A stretch of 64,000 nucleotides of DNA from Neorhizobium sp. (GTDB lineage Bacteria > Pseudomonadota > Alphaproteobacteria > Rhizobiales > Rhizobiaceae): the NCBI GenBank assembly GCA_028283725.1, contig JAPWKC010000003.1, positions 186,001 through 250,000 on the forward strand, read 5' to 3'. The first letter of the stretch is position 1. The number at the start of each line of letters is the position of its first letter. Below, in pieces: positions 17,641 to 27,925 of this stretch. A program made the position numbers and the translations under genes. The notes below the pieces were generated by a model that saw only the letters and a list, made by a program, of their open reading frames with translations, was not told where the DNA came from and ran no database searches.

Positions 17641-18594
17641 ATGGTCAAACGGTCTGATAGCCAGGGGCGCCTGGACGATGCGGCGAGGGCCGGGTGGCTC
17701 TATTACGTGGCCGGGCGTACGCAGGACGAGATCGCGTCGGCCATGGGGATTTCCCGGCAGTCTGCCCAGCGGCTGGTGTCGCTTGCCGTCGCCGAGCGGC
17801 TGATCAAGGTGCGGCTCGATCATCCGATTGCCGCCTGTCTCGAACTCGCAGAGGCACTGAAGGACCGGTACGGGCTGAAATATGCCGAGGTGGTTCCAAG
17901 CGACCCCGGGAACACCTCTTCCACCGTCGGTATCGCCGAAGCGGGCGCCGCAGAGATCGAGCGCTGGCTGAAGCGGCCGGAGCCAATCATCATCGCCATC
18001 GGCACGGGGCGAACGCTGAAAGCCGCCATCGACCAGCTGCCGCCGATGGAATGTCCGCAGCACCGGATCGTCTCGCTCACCGGCAATATCGGGCCCGATG
18101 GTTCGGCGGCCTATTACAACGTCATCTTCTCGATGGCCGATGCGATCAAGGCGCGGCATTTTCCGATGCCGCTGCCGGTGCTGTGCGCGTCTGCCGAAGA
18201 GCGCGAGACGCTGCATGACCAACCGCTGGTGCGCGCCACGCTGGCGCTCGGCTCGAAGGCCGACGTCACCTTCGTCGGGATCGGCGAACTCGGCGTCGAC
18301 GGGCCGCTCTGCGTCGACGGTTTCCTCGATCGCGAGGAGATGATCCGGCTCGTCGAAAACGGGGCCGCCGGCGAAATCTGCGGCTGGATCTACGACCAGA
18401 AGGGCAAGCTTCTCGGCAGCCCGATGAACGACCGGGTCGCAAGCGTCGGCATCCCCTCGCGCGAGCATTCCCGCGTCATCGGCATGGCGCAGGGGCAGCG
18501 CAAGTGGACGGCGATGCGCGCCGCCCTGAAGGGCGGTCTGCTCAACGGTCTGATCACCGATGAGGCCTCCGCAGGGCATCTGCTCGACCGCTGA
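17641..18594 (+). CDS. SorC-family sugar-binding transcription regulator of the polyol operon
   Basis: A 317-residue regulator. The N-terminal helix-turn-helix is at about residues 12-55 (AARAGWLYYVAGRTQDEIA, MGISRQSAQRLV). The remainder is the SorC/DeoR-like effector domain with GIAEAGAAEIERWL, a sugar-phosphate-isomerase-like GTGRTL segment and FVGIGELG. Start at ATG 17641 since GAGGAG lies 10 bases upstream; the frame continues 5' without support. It directly precedes the smoE-like operon in the same orientation, and a palindrome at 18682-18699 overlaps the operon's promoter. It therefore probably controls polyol uptake in response to a sugar phosphate. Confidence 0.88.
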   Translation: MVKRSDSQGRLDDAARAGWLYYVAGRTQDEIASAMGISRQSAQRLVSLAVAERLIKVRLDHPIAACLELAEALKDRYGLKYAEVVPSDPGNTSSTVGIAEAGAAEIERWLKRPEPIIIAIGTGRTLKAAIDQLPPMECPQHRIVSLTGNIGPDGSAAYYNVIFSMADAIKARHFPMPLPVLCASAEERETLHDQPLVRATLALGSKADVTFVGIGELGVDGPLCVDGFLDREEMIRLVENGAAGEICGWIYDQKGKLLGSPMNDRVASVGIPSREHSRVIGMAQGQRKWTAMRAALKGGLLNGLITDEASAGHLLDR

Positions 18595-18657
18595 GCAAAA
18601 ATTTATCCTAGCCAAATCAAAGTCATGACCTATGTCCGTTGCATTGCAGCGACGAAA

Positions 18658-18699
18658 GTCAATTGACATATCGTCGCATTTCATGGGTAATTGCCCATG
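18658..18699 (+). promoter_or_regulatory. Promoter and probable operator of the polyol operon
   Basis: TTGACA (18663-18668) and GGTAAT (18686-18691) with a 17-base spacer look like a sigma-70 promoter. A palindrome with arms CATGGG and CCCATG (18682-18699, 6-base centre) overlaps the -10, and GTCAATTGAC (18658-18667) overlaps the -35. These palindromes are likely binding sites for the adjacent SorC regulator. Confidence 0.6.
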
Positions 18700-18740
18700 A
18701 GCAAAGCGAATGCTCGCCCACATCTTCTCGGGAGGAAGAT

Positions 18741-20066
18741 ATGACATTGAAGACGGTTTTGCTGGGCACCTGCTCAGCCATGATGCTTGCTGGCTTTTCG
18801 GTTGCCGGCGCATCCGCGGAAACACTCACGATTGCTACGGTCAATAACGGCGACATGGTCCGCATGCAGGGCCTGACGTCGGAATTCACCAAGGCCAATC
18901 CCGACATTCAGGTCAACTGGGTCACGCTCGAAGAAAACGTGCTGCGCGAACGCGTCACCACGGATATCGCGGCGAATGGCGGCCAGTACGACATCGTCAC
19001 GGTCGGCAATTACGAAGTGCCGATCTGGGCCAAGCAGAAATGGCTGCTGCCGCTCGACGGCCTCGGCGACAAGTATGACATGGACGACCTTCTGCCGGCG
19101 ATCCGCGGCGGTCTCACCGTCGACGGCAAGCTCTATGCGGCGCCGTTCTACGGCGAATCCGCCATGATCATGTACCGCAAGGACCTGTTCGAAAAAGCCG
19201 GTCTGAAAATGCCGGAAAGCCCGACCTGGGAATTCATCGGCGATGCGGCACGCAAGATCACGGACCGCAAGACCGGCGTCAACGGCATTTGCCTTCGCGG
19301 CAAGGCCGGCTGGGGCGAGAACATGGCGTTCATCTCGGCGCTCAACAATTCCTTCGGCGGCCGCTGGTTCGACGAAAAGTGGAAGCCGCAGTTCGATCAG
19401 CCGGAATGGAAGCAGTCGCTTACCTTCTACGCAAGCCTGATGAAGGATGCCGGTCCGTCCGGCGCCTCGTCGAACGGCTTCAACGAAAACCTGACGCTGT
19501 TCCAGCAGGGCAAGTGCGGCATGTGGATCGACGCCACGGTTGCTGCGTCCTTCGTCTCCGACCCGAAGAACTCGACGGTCGCAGACAAGGTCGGCTATGC
19601 GATCTTCCCGACCAAGGAAGGCGTTGCCAACCACGGTAACTGGCTGTGGTCTTGGAACCTTGCCGTTCCGGCATCGTCCAAGAAGGCCGCTTCGGCACAG
19701 AAGTTCATCTCCTGGGCCACGAGCAAGGAATATACCCAGCTCGTCGCGTCCAAGCAGGGCTGGGCCAACGTTCCTCCGGGCACGCGCACCTCGCTCTACA
19801 AGACCGAAGACTACCAGAAGGCCGCTGCCTTCGCCGCTCCGACGCTTGCCGCGATGCAGGCTGCCGACATCACCAAGCCGACCGTCAAGCCGGTGCCCTA
19901 CACGGGCGGCCAGTTCGTGACGATCCCTGAATTCCAGGCGCTTGGCACGACGATCGGTCAGCTCTTCTCGGCCGTCATTGCCGGTCAGTCCTCGGTCGAC
20001 GATGCGCTTGCCGCAGCACAGGCCACCGCGACCCGCGACATGACCCGCGGCGGCTACATCAAGTAA
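18741..20066 (+). CDS. smoE: Polyol (sorbitol/mannitol) ABC transporter substrate-binding protein
   Basis: A 441-residue family 1 extracellular binding protein. A signal peptide is evident (MTLKTVLLGTCSAMMLAGF, cleavage after AGASA near 26). The mature part starts ETLTIATVNNGDMVRMQGL, characteristic of SmoE/MtlE-type polyol binders, and contains KLYAAPFYGESAMIMYRKDLFEKAG split over about residues 130-160. Start at ATG 18741 behind a strong GGAGGAAG; the frame begins earlier but upstream codons lie in the promoter. Order and products (E-F-G-K then mannitol dehydrogenase) match the rhizobial smo operon. The preferred polyol (sorbitol, mannitol, arabitol) is not decidable. Confidence 0.9.
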   Translation: MTLKTVLLGTCSAMMLAGFSVAGASAETLTIATVNNGDMVRMQGLTSEFTKANPDIQVNWVTLEENVLRERVTTDIAANGGQYDIVTVGNYEVPIWAKQKWLLPLDGLGDKYDMDDLLPAIRGGLTVDGKLYAAPFYGESAMIMYRKDLFEKAGLKMPESPTWEFIGDAARKITDRKTGVNGICLRGKAGWGENMAFISALNNSFGGRWFDEKWKPQFDQPEWKQSLTFYASLMKDAGPSGASSNGFNENLTLFQQGKCGMWIDATVAASFVSDPKNSTVADKVGYAIFPTKEGVANHGNWLWSWNLAVPASSKKAASAQKFISWATSKEYTQLVASKQGWANVPPGTRTSLYKTEDYQKAAAFAAPTLAAMQAADITKPTVKPVPYTGGQFVTIPEFQALGTTIGQLFSAVIAGQSSVDDALAAAQATATRDMTRGGYIK

Positions 20067-20131
20067 GCTCCTCTCCCAGGGCGGTCCTCAATCCAAAGGG
20101 ATCGCCAAAGGGGGATCGCAAGGGCTCCGCT

Positions 20132-20173
20132 GCCCGGCCTCGTAGCCACGAAGGCCGGGCGGTTCTTCCGCCC
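20132..20173 (+). promoter_or_regulatory. Two mutually exclusive hairpins between smoE and smoF
   Basis: Hairpin A is GCCCGGCCT/AGGCCGGGC (20132-20140 with 20152-20160). Hairpin B is GGGCGG/CCGCCC (20157-20162 with 20168-20173). They share bases 20157-20160, so only one can form fully. They lie in a 236-base gap after the binding protein gene and probably set binding protein to permease ratio. Confidence 0.6.
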
Positions 20174-20302
20174 ACCCCGCATCTTCAGGAGAAGAGGTGC
20201 CGGCCGGGCCGATCCAATAACAACAAGACGAAACACGGGCGCCTTTCCGCCGAGGGCAACGTGGCAAACTGAGCCTTAACGGCTCCGGGAGGGTGGTCCG
20301 AA

Positions 20303-21175
20303 ATGGCAACTCAAAACACCAAGACATTGGCGCGTGTCATGATGGCGCCCTCCGTCATCCTGCTTCTGATCTGGATGATCGTACCGCTCGCGATGACGCT
20401 GTACTACTCGTTCCAGAACTACAATCTTCTGACGCCGATGAATGTCTCGTTCGCCGGCTTCTTCAATTACCAGTATTTCTACACGGACCCCGCCTTCTTC
20501 CAGTCGATCTGGAACACGCTGGTTCTAGTGCTCGGCGTGCTTGCCATCACCGTGATCGGCGGCATCGCGATCGCGCTTCTGATCGACCAGCCGATCTTCG
20601 GCCAGGGCATCGTGCGCATCCTCGTCATCTCGCCGTTCTTCGTCATGCCGCCGGTCGCGGCACTGATCTGGAAGAACATGATCATGCATCCGGGTTATGG
20701 CGTGCTCGCCGATCTGGCGCAGTTCTTCGGAGCGCAGCCGATCGACTGGTTCGCACAATACCCGCTATTGTCCGTGATCATCATCGTCGCCTGGCAATGG
20801 CTGCCGTTCGCGACGCTCATTCTGCTCACCGCCCTGCAGTCGCTCGACGGCGAGCAGAAGGAAGCGGCCGAAATGGACGGCGCCAACGCCGTGCAGCGCT
20901 TCATCCATCTGACGCTGCCGCATCTTTCGCGCGCCATCACGGTCGTCATCCTGATCCAGACGATCTTCCTGCTCGGCGTCTATGCGGAAATCCTCGTCAC
21001 CACCAATGGCGGTCCGGGTTACGCATCCACCAACCTCACCTTCCTCATCTATCGTACGGCACGTCTCGGCTATGACGTCGGCGGTGGGGCGGCAGGTGGC
21101 ATCATCGCCGTTGTTCTGGCCAATATCGTCGCCTTCTTCCTGATGCGCGCCGTCGGCAAGAACCTGGACAAGTAG
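20303..21175 (+). CDS. smoF: Polyol ABC transporter permease, MalF-like
   Basis: A 290-residue permease with six predicted membrane helices, starting MATQNTKTLARVMMAPSVILLLIWMI when read in two parts. The EAA loop appears as LDGEQKEAAEMDGANAVQRF (about residues 181-200), the docking site for the ATPase. Size and motif match SmoF/MtlF. It follows smoE after a structured gap and is 9 bp before smoG, so the permeases are cotranslated. GGGAGG precedes ATG 20303. Confidence 0.92.
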   Translation: MATQNTKTLARVMMAPSVILLLIWMIVPLAMTLYYSFQNYNLLTPMNVSFAGFFNYQYFYTDPAFFQSIWNTLVLVLGVLAITVIGGIAIALLIDQPIFGQGIVRILVISPFFVMPPVAALIWKNMIMHPGYGVLADLAQFFGAQPIDWFAQYPLLSVIIIVAWQWLPFATLILLTALQSLDGEQKEAAEMDGANAVQRFIHLTLPHLSRAITVVILIQTIFLLGVYAEILVTTNGGPGYASTNLTFLIYRTARLGYDVGGGAAGGIIAVVLANIVAFFLMRAVGKNLDK

Positions 21176-21184
21176 GAGAGGATC

Positions 21185-22009
21185 ATGGCTCGCAAAGTTA
21201 CCACCGGAGCACGGATCGGCTGGACCATCGCCGCATGGGTCGTGGCTCTCCTGATCTTCTTCCCCATCCTCTATGCGCTGATCACCAGCTTCAAGACGGA
21301 GCAGGAGGCGATCGCCGGCTTCAGCCTGATCCCATCGGGCACGTTCGAGAACTACATCACCGTGGAAGAGCAGCGCGATTATTTCACGCCGTTCATGAAC
21401 TCGGTGATCCTGTCGGTCGGCTCCACCATCCTGGCACTGATCGTGGCGCTGCCGGCCGCCTGGGCGATGGCGTTCGCGCCGACCAAGCGGACGAAGGATA
21501 TCCTGATGTGGATGCTTTCGACCAAGATGATGCCGTCGGTGGCGGTTCTCCTGCCGATCTTCATCATCTTCCGCAATCTGGGCCTGCTCGATACGCGGAT
21601 CGGCCTCACCGTCATGCTGATGCTGATCAACCTGCCGATCGTGGTGTGGATGCTCTACACCTACTTTCGCGAAATTCCGGGCGAGATCCTGGAAGCAGCA
21701 CGGATGGACGGTGCCGGCATCTGGCAGGAAATCGTCTATGTTCTGGCGCCGATGGGGGTTCCTGGCATCGCCTCGACGCTGCTTTTGAACGTCATCCTTG
21801 CCTGGAACGAAGCCTTCTGGACGATCCAGCTGACGACCACAAATGCGGCGCCGCTGACGGCCTTCATCGCCTCGTTTTCGTCGCCTCAGGGCCTATTCTG
21901 GGCCAAGCTTTCGGCGGCATCGACCATGGCGATCGCGCCGATCCTCATCCTCGGCTGGTTCAGCCAGAAGCAACTCGTTCGCGGCCTCACCTTTGGCGCG
22001 GTTAAGTAA
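21185..22009 (+). CDS. smoG: Polyol ABC transporter permease, MalG-like
   Basis: A 274-residue inner-membrane permease with six helices and the EAA loop REIPGEILEAARMDGAGIW (about residues 160-178), forming the heterodimer partner of SmoF. The first helix (GWTIAAWVVALLIFFPILYAL in two parts) ends in ITSFKTEQEAI, typical for MalG-type permeases. AGGAGAGG lies before ATG 21185. The ATPase gene follows after 21 bp. Confidence 0.92.
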   Translation: MARKVTTGARIGWTIAAWVVALLIFFPILYALITSFKTEQEAIAGFSLIPSGTFENYITVEEQRDYFTPFMNSVILSVGSTILALIVALPAAWAMAFAPTKRTKDILMWMLSTKMMPSVAVLLPIFIIFRNLGLLDTRIGLTVMLMLINLPIVVWMLYTYFREIPGEILEAARMDGAGIWQEIVYVLAPMGVPGIASTLLLNVILAWNEAFWTIQLTTTNAAPLTAFIASFSSPQGLFWAKLSAASTMAIAPILILGWFSQKQLVRGLTFGAVK

Positions 22010-22030
22010 GAACAAAAGGACACAAACGTC

Positions 22031-23035
<1,005 letters not shown>

Positions 23036-23090
23036 GCCCGAATATTTGATCCAAACGGCCTGGCGGACAGGCCAATCGGAGTATGAGACC

Positions 23091-24575
23091 ATGACCGTTA
23101 CGCTCTCGCTGGCAAGCCTCAAGGAGGTTGCCGCCACCGCTGCCGTGCCTGCCTACGACCCGAAGACCCTGACGGCCGGGATCGTGCATTTCGGCGTCGG
23201 CAATTTTCACCGTGCGCATCAGGCCGTCTATCTCGACGACCTGTTTTCCGCCGGCAAGGGCCATGACTGGGCGATCATCGGCGCCGGCGTGATGCCGTCG
23301 GATGCGGCGATGCGCGAGAAGCTGAAGGCGCAGGATTTCCTGACGACCGTGGTCGAGCAGGACAATAACAAAAGCGGCGCGCGCGTGACGGCGCCGATGA
23401 TCGACATCATCGCGCCGGGCGAAACCGCAGCCCTTCTCGAAAAGCTCGCCGACCCGACGATCCGCATCGTTTCCATGACGATCACCGAGGGCGGCTATTT
23501 CATCGATGCCGCCGGCCATTTCAACCCGGCACACCCGGCGATGGCCGAGGACGGCCGAAACCCGGACGCGCCGAAGACGGTGTTCGGCCTCATCATCGCC
23601 GGCCTGAAGCTGCGCCGCGAACGGGGCATCCAGCCTTTCACGGTGATGTCCTGCGACAATATTCCGGGCAACGGCCACGTGACGGAAAACACCGTCATCG
23701 GCCTTGCCAAAATGTCGGACCCGGCCTTTGCCGAATGGATCCATGCCAATGTCGCTTTCCCGAACGGGATGGTCGACCGTATCACGCCGGCCACCGGTCC
23801 GCGCGAGATCGGCATCCTGAAGGACGAATACGATATCGACGACAAGTGGCCGGTCTTCTGTGAAGAGTTCAAACAATGGGTGCTGGAAGACAAGTTCCCC
23901 GCCGGGCGCCCGGCGCTGGAAGAGGTCGGCGTGCAGTTCGTGGCCGATGTCGCGCCCTATGAACTGATGAAGATCCGCATCCTCAACGGCGGCCATGCGA
24001 CGATCGCCTATCCGGGCGAGCTTCTCGACATTCATTTCGTCCATGAGGCGATGGAACATCCGCTGATCCGCGCCTTCCTCGCCAAGCTCGAAAAGGAAGA
24101 GATCATCCCGATCGTGCCGCCGGTGCCCAATACCAGCCTCGACGACTATTTCGATCTCATCGAGCGTCGCTTCCTCAACCCGAAGATCGGCGACACCATT
24201 CCGCGCCTGGCGCAGGACGGCTCCAACCGCCAGCCGAAGTTCATCCTGCCCTCGACCCGTGACCGCCTGGCCAAGGGCGACGATATCGTCGGCCTGTCGC
24301 TGGTCTCGGCGCTGTGGTGCCGCTATTTCGCCGGCACGTCGGACAGCGGCCGCAAGATCGCCTTCAACGATGCCAGCGCCGAGAAGCTGCAGGCGGCGGC
24401 GCTGAAGGCCAAGGACGATCCCGATGCCTTCCTCGTGTTCGACGAGATTTTTGGCGAGGTGTCGAAGTCGGAACTCTTCCGCAAGCGTTTCGCGCATGCG
24501 CTGAAGACGCTCTGGGCAGAGGGCACGGCCAAGACGCTGCAACTTTATCTCGACGACAAGCTCGTGACGGACTGA
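23091..24575 (+). CDS. mtlK: Mannitol 2-dehydrogenase (long-chain polyol dehydrogenase)
   Basis: A 494-residue NAD-dependent polyol dehydrogenase that oxidises mannitol to fructose (often also arabitol or sorbitol). The N-terminal region has IVHFGVGNFHRAHQAVYLDD (about 25-44, the dinucleotide-binding start). A central ITPATGPRE segment is followed by the active-site region KIRILNGGHATIAYPG (about 294-310) with the Lys, Asn and His expected for the family. Length fits mannitol 2-dehydrogenases. Start at ATG 23091 with CGGAG upstream; the frame overlaps smoK earlier without support. It supplies the first catabolic step for the imported polyol. Confidence 0.92.
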   Translation: MTVTLSLASLKEVAATAAVPAYDPKTLTAGIVHFGVGNFHRAHQAVYLDDLFSAGKGHDWAIIGAGVMPSDAAMREKLKAQDFLTTVVEQDNNKSGARVTAPMIDIIAPGETAALLEKLADPTIRIVSMTITEGGYFIDAAGHFNPAHPAMAEDGRNPDAPKTVFGLIIAGLKLRRERGIQPFTVMSCDNIPGNGHVTENTVIGLAKMSDPAFAEWIHANVAFPNGMVDRITPATGPREIGILKDEYDIDDKWPVFCEEFKQWVLEDKFPAGRPALEEVGVQFVADVAPYELMKIRILNGGHATIAYPGELLDIHFVHEAMEHPLIRAFLAKLEKEEIIPIVPPVPNTSLDDYFDLIERRFLNPKIGDTIPRLAQDGSNRQPKFILPSTRDRLAKGDDIVGLSLVSALWCRYFAGTSDSGRKIAFNDASAEKLQAAALKAKDDPDAFLVFDEIFGEVSKSELFRKRFAHALKTLWAEGTAKTLQLYLDDKLVTD

Positions 24576-24584
24576 GGTATCGCC

Positions 24585-25322
24585 ATGGCGGGCACGGCTT
24601 TCGAGGAAGGAAAAACGCCTCTGATCATCTTCGATTGCGACGGGGTGCTCGTCGACAGCGAGCCGCTTTCTGTCCGGGTTCTGGTTCGGGCCCTGCACCG
24701 CCGCGGCGTGGAGATGACCGAGGCGGAGGCTTACGGGCATTTTCTCGGTCGCAGCCTGTCGACCATGAAACAGATCCTCGATGACGAATACGGGTTCCAT
24801 ACGGGGCCCGAGTTTCTCGAGGAGATGCGGGTCGATCTGTACGACCTGTTCAAAACCGATCTTCAACCGATCCCCGGCATTGCCGAGGCGATCGATGCGC
24901 TCGGGCCTGAGGGCATGGGGCTGCCCATCTGCGTCGCGTCCTCCAGCCAGCCGGAGCGGATCCGGCTGTCACTGACGATCACCGGACTGATCGACCGGCT
25001 CGATCCGCATCTCTTCTCCGCCTCGATGGTGAAGAACGGCAAGCCGGCGCCCGATCTGTTTCTCCACGCGGCGAAGGAAATGGGTGTCGCGGCGGAAAAC
25101 TGCATCGTCATCGAGGACAGTCCGGCCGGTATCGAGGCGGCGCATCGCGCCGGGATGGCCGCCTTTGCCTTTACCGGCGGCACGCATGCGCTGCTGCCCG
25201 GCCACCGCGAGCGCATCGAAGCGCTCTCGCCCGATCTGGTGTTTGACGCCATGACGGATTTGCCCCACCTTGTGCAAAAATATATAGAGGGTCGTGGGGG
25301 AGCGGCATTCGGCCGGGCATGA
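24585..25322 (+). CDS. HAD-superfamily phosphatase, beta-phosphoglucomutase-like
   Basis: A 245-residue haloacid-dehalogenase-type hydrolase. Motif I is FDCDGVLVDSE with nucleophile Asp17 and general acid Asp19; motif II is in CVASSSQ near 120; motif III is KNGKPAPDLF near 148; motif IV is IEDSPAGIEAA near 172. A helical cap lies between motifs I and II. This subfamily hydrolyses sugar phosphates. It begins 9 bp after the dehydrogenase, so it belongs to the polyol operon and may remove dead-end sugar phosphates or act on the polyol pathway intermediate. Substrate uncertain. Confidence 0.86.
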   Translation: MAGTAFEEGKTPLIIFDCDGVLVDSEPLSVRVLVRALHRRGVEMTEAEAYGHFLGRSLSTMKQILDDEYGFHTGPEFLEEMRVDLYDLFKTDLQPIPGIAEAIDALGPEGMGLPICVASSSQPERIRLSLTITGLIDRLDPHLFSASMVKNGKPAPDLFLHAAKEMGVAAENCIVIEDSPAGIEAAHRAGMAAFAFTGGTHALLPGHRERIEALSPDLVFDAMTDLPHLVQKYIEGRGGAAFGRA

Positions 25323-25387
25323 TATTGCCCAGCCATGCCGGTTCCGGGCGATAACCCGTCGGGACAAGGGACAGGAAACCAATCCGG

Positions 25388-26986
25388 ATGCGTCATCATC
25401 TCGTTGCCGTCGATATTGGCACGACCAGCGCGCGTGCCGGCATCTTCGATCGATCGGGGCGGCTTCTGGCGAAGGCGAAATATCCGATCCGGATGTTCCA
25501 GCCGAAGCCGAACCATGCCGAACACAGTTCCGAGGATATCTGGGCGGCCGCCTGTCGCGCCGTGCGCGATGCGATGACCGAAGCCGGGATTGCCGCAGAG
25601 ACGGTCGCCGCAATCGGCTTCGACGCCACCTGTTCGCTGGTGGCCCGCGATCTCGACGGCCAGCCGCTGACGGTGTCGACCACCGGAGATGCCAGCCGCG
25701 ACACGATCGTCTGGCTCGACCACAGGGCAATCGGCGAGGCGGAAGCGCTGTCGGCGACGGGGCATGCCGTGATCGACTATTCCGGCGGATCGCTGTCTCC
25801 CGAAATGGAAATGCCGAAGCTCAAATGGCTGAAGAAGCACCGGCCCGACAGCTGGGCGCGGGCCGGCTATTTCTTCGATCTTGCCGATTTCCTCACCTGG
25901 AAGGCGACGGGTTCGGCCGCGCGCTCGCGCTGCACGCTGACGGCAAAATGGAATTACCTTGCCCACAGGACGCCCGGATGGAGCGCCGATTATCTGGCGC
26001 TGGCCGGGCTCGAGGACCTCATCGAACGGGCAGGCCTGCCGGAGGAGACCGTCGAGGTCGGCCGGCCGATCGGCACGCTTTCGCCTGAGGCGGCCGAGGC
26101 GCTGGGGCTCGATGCGGATGTGGTCGTGGCGCCCGGTCTCATCGATGCCTATGCCGGCGCTTACGGCGCGCTTGCCGGTGTCTCCAGTCCGGAGCGGATG
26201 GAAACGAGCGTGGCGCTGATCGGCGGTACGTCGAGCTGCATCGTCGCCTTCTCGCGCAAGCCGAAACCCGGCCGCAGCCTCTGGGGGCCGTATTACGAGG
26301 CGGTTCTGCCGGGCCACTGGCTGGTGGAGGGCGGGCAATCGGCAGCCGGGGCGCTGCTCGACCATGTGGTGCGGATGCATGTGGCGGGCGGCGAGCCGAC
26401 GACGGAGCTGCATGGCCGGATCATCGAGAGGATCGGCGAATTGCGGGCCGAGCTTCATGCGGAGGAGGGCGCTGCCGGCGATATCGCACCGGGTCTCCAT
26501 ATCCTGCCCGACTTCCATGGCAACCGTTCGCCGCTTGCCGATCCGCATGCGACGGGCGTGATCAGTGGCCTCACGCTCGATACGTCCTTCGACGGGCTGT
26601 GCCGACTCTACTGGCGGTCCTGCGTGTCGATCGCGCTCGGCATCCGCCATATCCTCGATGCGATGGCCGGTTATGGCTACCGTTTCGAGGCGCTGCATGT
26701 GACGGGCGGCCATGTCAACAATCCGCTGCTGATCGAGCTCTATGCCGATGTGACCGGTCGCAAGGTGGTGATCCCGGAAACCCGCGATGCGGTTCTGCTG
26801 GGCACCGCGATGGTGGCGGCGGTCGCCGGCGGGCTCTATCGCGGCCTGTTCGAGGCGGGGCAGGCGATGGATGGCGGCGAACGCGAACGTCTGCCGGATG
26901 TTTCACGCGCCGCGCATTATGACCGGGATTACCGGCGGTTCCTGGCGATGGTGCGCCATCGCGAGGAGTTGCGCGCGATGGAATAG
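25388..26986 (+). CDS. FGGY-family pentulose kinase (D-ribulokinase-like)
   Basis: A 532-residue sugar kinase with the FGGY two-domain fold. The N-terminal phosphate-binding segment VAVDIGTTSARAGIFD is at about residues 6-21. A WLDHRA segment near 115 carries an acidic catalytic residue. Late glycine-rich LHVTGGHVNNPLL near 438 belongs to the second ATPase lobe. Length and sequence style resemble ribulokinase/ribitol-kinase-like members rather than the shorter xylulokinases such as the one at 56818. As last gene of the polyol operon, it likely phosphorylates the ketose made by the dehydrogenase, for example D-ribulose or D-xylulose. Confidence 0.87.
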   Translation: MRHHLVAVDIGTTSARAGIFDRSGRLLAKAKYPIRMFQPKPNHAEHSSEDIWAAACRAVRDAMTEAGIAAETVAAIGFDATCSLVARDLDGQPLTVSTTGDASRDTIVWLDHRAIGEAEALSATGHAVIDYSGGSLSPEMEMPKLKWLKKHRPDSWARAGYFFDLADFLTWKATGSAARSRCTLTAKWNYLAHRTPGWSADYLALAGLEDLIERAGLPEETVEVGRPIGTLSPEAAEALGLDADVVVAPGLIDAYAGAYGALAGVSSPERMETSVALIGGTSSCIVAFSRKPKPGRSLWGPYYEAVLPGHWLVEGGQSAAGALLDHVVRMHVAGGEPTTELHGRIIERIGELRAELHAEEGAAGDIAPGLHILPDFHGNRSPLADPHATGVISGLTLDTSFDGLCRLYWRSCVSIALGIRHILDAMAGYGYRFEALHVTGGHVNNPLLIELYADVTGRKVVIPETRDAVLLGTAMVAAVAGGLYRGLFEAGQAMDGGERERLPDVSRAAHYDRDYRRFLAMVRHREELRAME

Positions 26987-27172
26987 AGCCATTCCAGCAG
27001 ACGTGCGAGCCGCCTTTTTGCGTCCGGAATTGCCAGGAAACAACGAGATGGAGCATCTACGCGTTTCGAAGGAAGGCGGAAATGCTCTCGACGCACCGGT
27101 CGGGTTGATGACCGTCTTGCGGCATCTTCCCCCGCACCCTACATCCAGCCGGCCATCCGCCGGAGACCCGTG

Positions 27173-27907
27173 ATGATCCTCGACGCCACACGCCTTGCGC
27201 TTGCCAACCTGTTGTCGCCCGAAGCCCGTTCCGCCTTCTGGAAGACGCTCGGGCTGACGCTTCTCATTCTTGTCGGCCTGTGGCTCGCGCTGCGCGAGAG
27301 CTTTGTCTATTACGCCTGGCCGTGGATCGAAGCCTTCTTTCCGGATTTCTCCGCCGACATGGCGTTCTGGGCAAGCTGGCTCACATTCGTGGCGGCGATC
27401 TTCGGCAGTATCGGGCTGGCGCTGGTTCTGGCGCTGCTGATTGCGCCGATCACCGCGCTGATCGCCGGCCTCTTCCTCGACGATGTCGCCAAGGTGATCG
27501 AGACGCGCGACTATGCCGGCGATGCGCCGGGGCGGGAAATGCCGCTCGGTCAGGCGATGCTCGGGTCTGTCCAGTTTCTCGGCGTCGTCATCGTCGGCAA
27601 TGTCGTGGCGCTCCTGCTGCTCTTCGTGCCGGGCGTCAATCTCGTCGCCTTCTTTCTCGTCAACGGTTATCTGCTCGGTCGGGAATTCTTCGAGTTCGCC
27701 GCGATGCGTTTTCGCGCGCCGGCCGAAGCGCGGCTGTTGCGGGAAAAATATAGCTCCACGGTGTTCATGGCCGGGCTCGTGATCGCGCTGTTCCTGGCGA
27801 TCCCGATCGTCAATCTGCTGACGCCGCTGTTTGCCGCGTCGCTGATGGTGCATCTGCACAAGATGATCGCGCGGAAGGATCCGGGCTTCTCGCTTGCCGC
27901 GGGATGA
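27173..27907 (+). CDS. EI24 domain membrane protein (CysZ-like)
   Basis: A 244-residue protein with about four to five strongly hydrophobic helices (around residues 22-40, 62-102, 128-165, 195-222). The pattern LLIAPITALIAGLFLDDVAKVIE near 90-112 is typical of the EI24/CysZ family, whose CysZ members move sulphate. I prefer ATG 27173 over the GTG at 27170 because GGAG then sits 8 bases upstream. Preceding genes belong to the polyol operon, and nth lies opposite on the minus strand. A sulphate role is not demonstrated. Confidence 0.8.
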   Translation: MILDATRLALANLLSPEARSAFWKTLGLTLLILVGLWLALRESFVYYAWPWIEAFFPDFSADMAFWASWLTFVAAIFGSIGLALVLALLIAPITALIAGLFLDDVAKVIETRDYAGDAPGREMPLGQAMLGSVQFLGVVIVGNVVALLLLFVPGVNLVAFFLVNGYLLGREFFEFAAMRFRAPAEARLLREKYSSTVFMAGLVIALFLAIPIVNLLTPLFAASLMVHLHKMIARKDPGFSLAAG

Positions 27908-27925
27908 CCGGCCCCGGCCGCGCCC

